Of a stretch of DNA of 64,000 bases, positions 63,173-64,000 are shown piece by piece (position 1 is the stretch's first letter; each line of letters opens with the position of its first letter). This DNA comes from Virgibacillus halodenitrificans JCM 12304 (GTDB taxonomy: Bacteria > Bacillota > Bacilli > Bacillales > Amphibacillaceae), in assembly GCF_001310895.1 (NCBI RefSeq), contig NZ_BAZS01000014.1, positions 1 to 64,000 of the forward strand, read 5' to 3'. The translations under genes and the position numbers were made by a program. The notes below the pieces were generated by a model, which saw nothing but the letters and a program-made list of their open reading frames with translations, searched no databases and was not told the origin of the DNA.

Positions 63173-64000
63173 AGCTTGTTAAATGGAATGCAATTTATTT
63201 ACAACAGTTGGTTGATTTGTGGAATAAAGAATTAGGCACAGACTTTCCGATGAGGACAGAGCTATTTGAACAAAATAGTTTTCAAGATGAGAATGTGAGC
63301 TGGGAAGGGTCCTTGATTGCAATCAATGATGCTGAAGAGGTAATTGGATTTATCATTGCAAAAATGTGGCAGGAAGCAACTTCTGTTTCCATGCCAACCA
63401 GCACAGGGTGGATTCAAGTTATTGTAGTGGCGAAACAGTATCAGAATAAGGGAATTGGTTCTCGTTTACTGGCCCATGCGGAAAAAGTATTTCGTGATGA
63501 AGGGATGGGAACTATTTTGCTGGGAAGAGACCCATGGCATTATTTTCCTGGGATTCCAGAAAACAATGCGAAAGCGAAGCAATGGTTTGAAGCAAAAGGA
63601 TATAAGATGTATGTACAGGAACATGACATGATAAAAGCATATGATGCAAATGAAGAAATAGAGGAGCCAAACACTTCTGATGTAACATTTACGATTCTAG
63701 CTTATGAAGAGAAAGATGAATTCCTCACCTTTATGAATCGCTGCTTTCCCGGACGCTGGGAATATGAAGCATTAAAATACTTTGAGCAAGGAGGAAATGG
63801 CCGCGAATTTATAGTCATGAAGAAACAGGGTAATATTATTGGTTTCTGTAGGATAAACGATTCTCGTTCCCTGTCTATTGCCCAAAATGTTTATTGGGCA
63901 CCCCTTTTCAAAGAAGAGCTCGGAGGTATTGGTCCATTGGGTGTTGATGATGTAGAACGAGGTCAAGGGTATGGACTTACTATCGTAAAAGCAGGAATTG
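63169..64000 (+). CDS. Double GNAT acetyltransferase, cut by the window end
   Basis: 277 codons visible, open to the right edge. Domain 1 (residues about 1-155) has the acetyl-CoA loop QVIVVAKQYQNKGIGSRLL and GYKMYVQEHDM. Domain 2 begins near 165 (VTFTILAYEEKDEFLTFM) and reaches its own loop VERGQGYGLTIVKAG at the edge. ATG 63169 overlaps the murK stop, and GGGGTG lies about nine bases upstream. In a cell-wall amino-sugar operon it could acetylate glucosamine or a sugar amine, but no direct sign of substrate is visible. Confidence 0.8.
   Translation, partial: MKLVKWNAIYLQQLVDLWNKELGTDFPMRTELFEQNSFQDENVSWEGSLIAINDAEEVIGFIIAKMWQEATSVSMPTSTGWIQVIVVAKQYQNKGIGSRLLAHAEKVFRDEGMGTILLGRDPWHYFPGIPENNAKAKQWFEAKGYKMYVQEHDMIKAYDANEEIEEPNTSDVTFTILAYEEKDEFLTFMNRCFPGRWEYEALKYFEQGGNGREFIVMKKQGNIIGFCRINDSRSLSIAQNVYWAPLFKEELGGIGPLGVDDVERGQGYGLTIVKAGI

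Overview
The window looks like a chromosome segment of a low-GC, endospore-forming Bacillaceae, possibly a halotolerant Oceanobacillus/Virgibacillus-type organism; the genus is a guess. Support: AT-rich codon use, Bacillus-type Shine-Dalgarno sites, cre sites, a CotY/CotZ-family coat protein, a collagen-like spore-surface protein and promoters with a clear sigma-K pattern. No rRNA, tRNA, insertion sequence, prophage or CRISPR array was seen.

Layout. (1) 1-5.5 kb: gene tail, HxlR regulator divergent from catechol 2,3-dioxygenase, a PadR/YhgE-like pair with an elaborate operator, a tRNA-dihydrouridine synthase and a small protein. (2) 5.7-12.8 kb: a C2-sulfonate operon (GntR, TRAP transporter, iron alcohol dehydrogenase, sulfoacetaldehyde acetyltransferase Xsc). 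A 26-bp operator-like sequence stands before both gntR and xsc. (3) 13.1-16.5 kb: a GltS-like carrier and an amidohydrolase behind a cre site. (4) 16.7-39.9 kb: acyl-amino-acid and peptide scavenging. It holds a YfcC carrier, an N-acylamino acid racemase, a C45 acyltransferase, an RpiR regulator, M20 hydrolases, LysR, S12, M19 and S9 peptidases, an Opp importer with two binding proteins, and AbgT. Three genes here (RpiR, S9, AbgT) are each split by an apparent one-base loss.

(5) 39.9-53.5 kb is the most unusual part: a spore-surface glycoprotein locus. It carries at least six glycosyltransferase-type genes, a nucleotide-sugar epimerase and dehydrogenase, a CgeB-like transferase, a protein kinase with no ordinary start codon, a collagen-like protein, a second protein sharing its C-terminal domain, and a CotY/CotZ-like protein. 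Several transcription units start behind sigma-K-type promoters, two of them perfect AACC-N16-CATAnnnTA matches, so the locus is probably made in the mother cell late in sporulation.

(6) 53.5-64 kb: a decayed copy of the abgT 3' end, then a cell-wall amino-sugar recycling operon: ABC importer, NagZ, NamZ, MurQ, MurR, MurK and a double GNAT acetyltransferase cut by the window end. NagZ and NamZ lack signal peptides, which suggests uptake of intact MurNAc-GlcNAc and cleavage inside the cell, unlike the PTS-based route of Bacillus subtilis.
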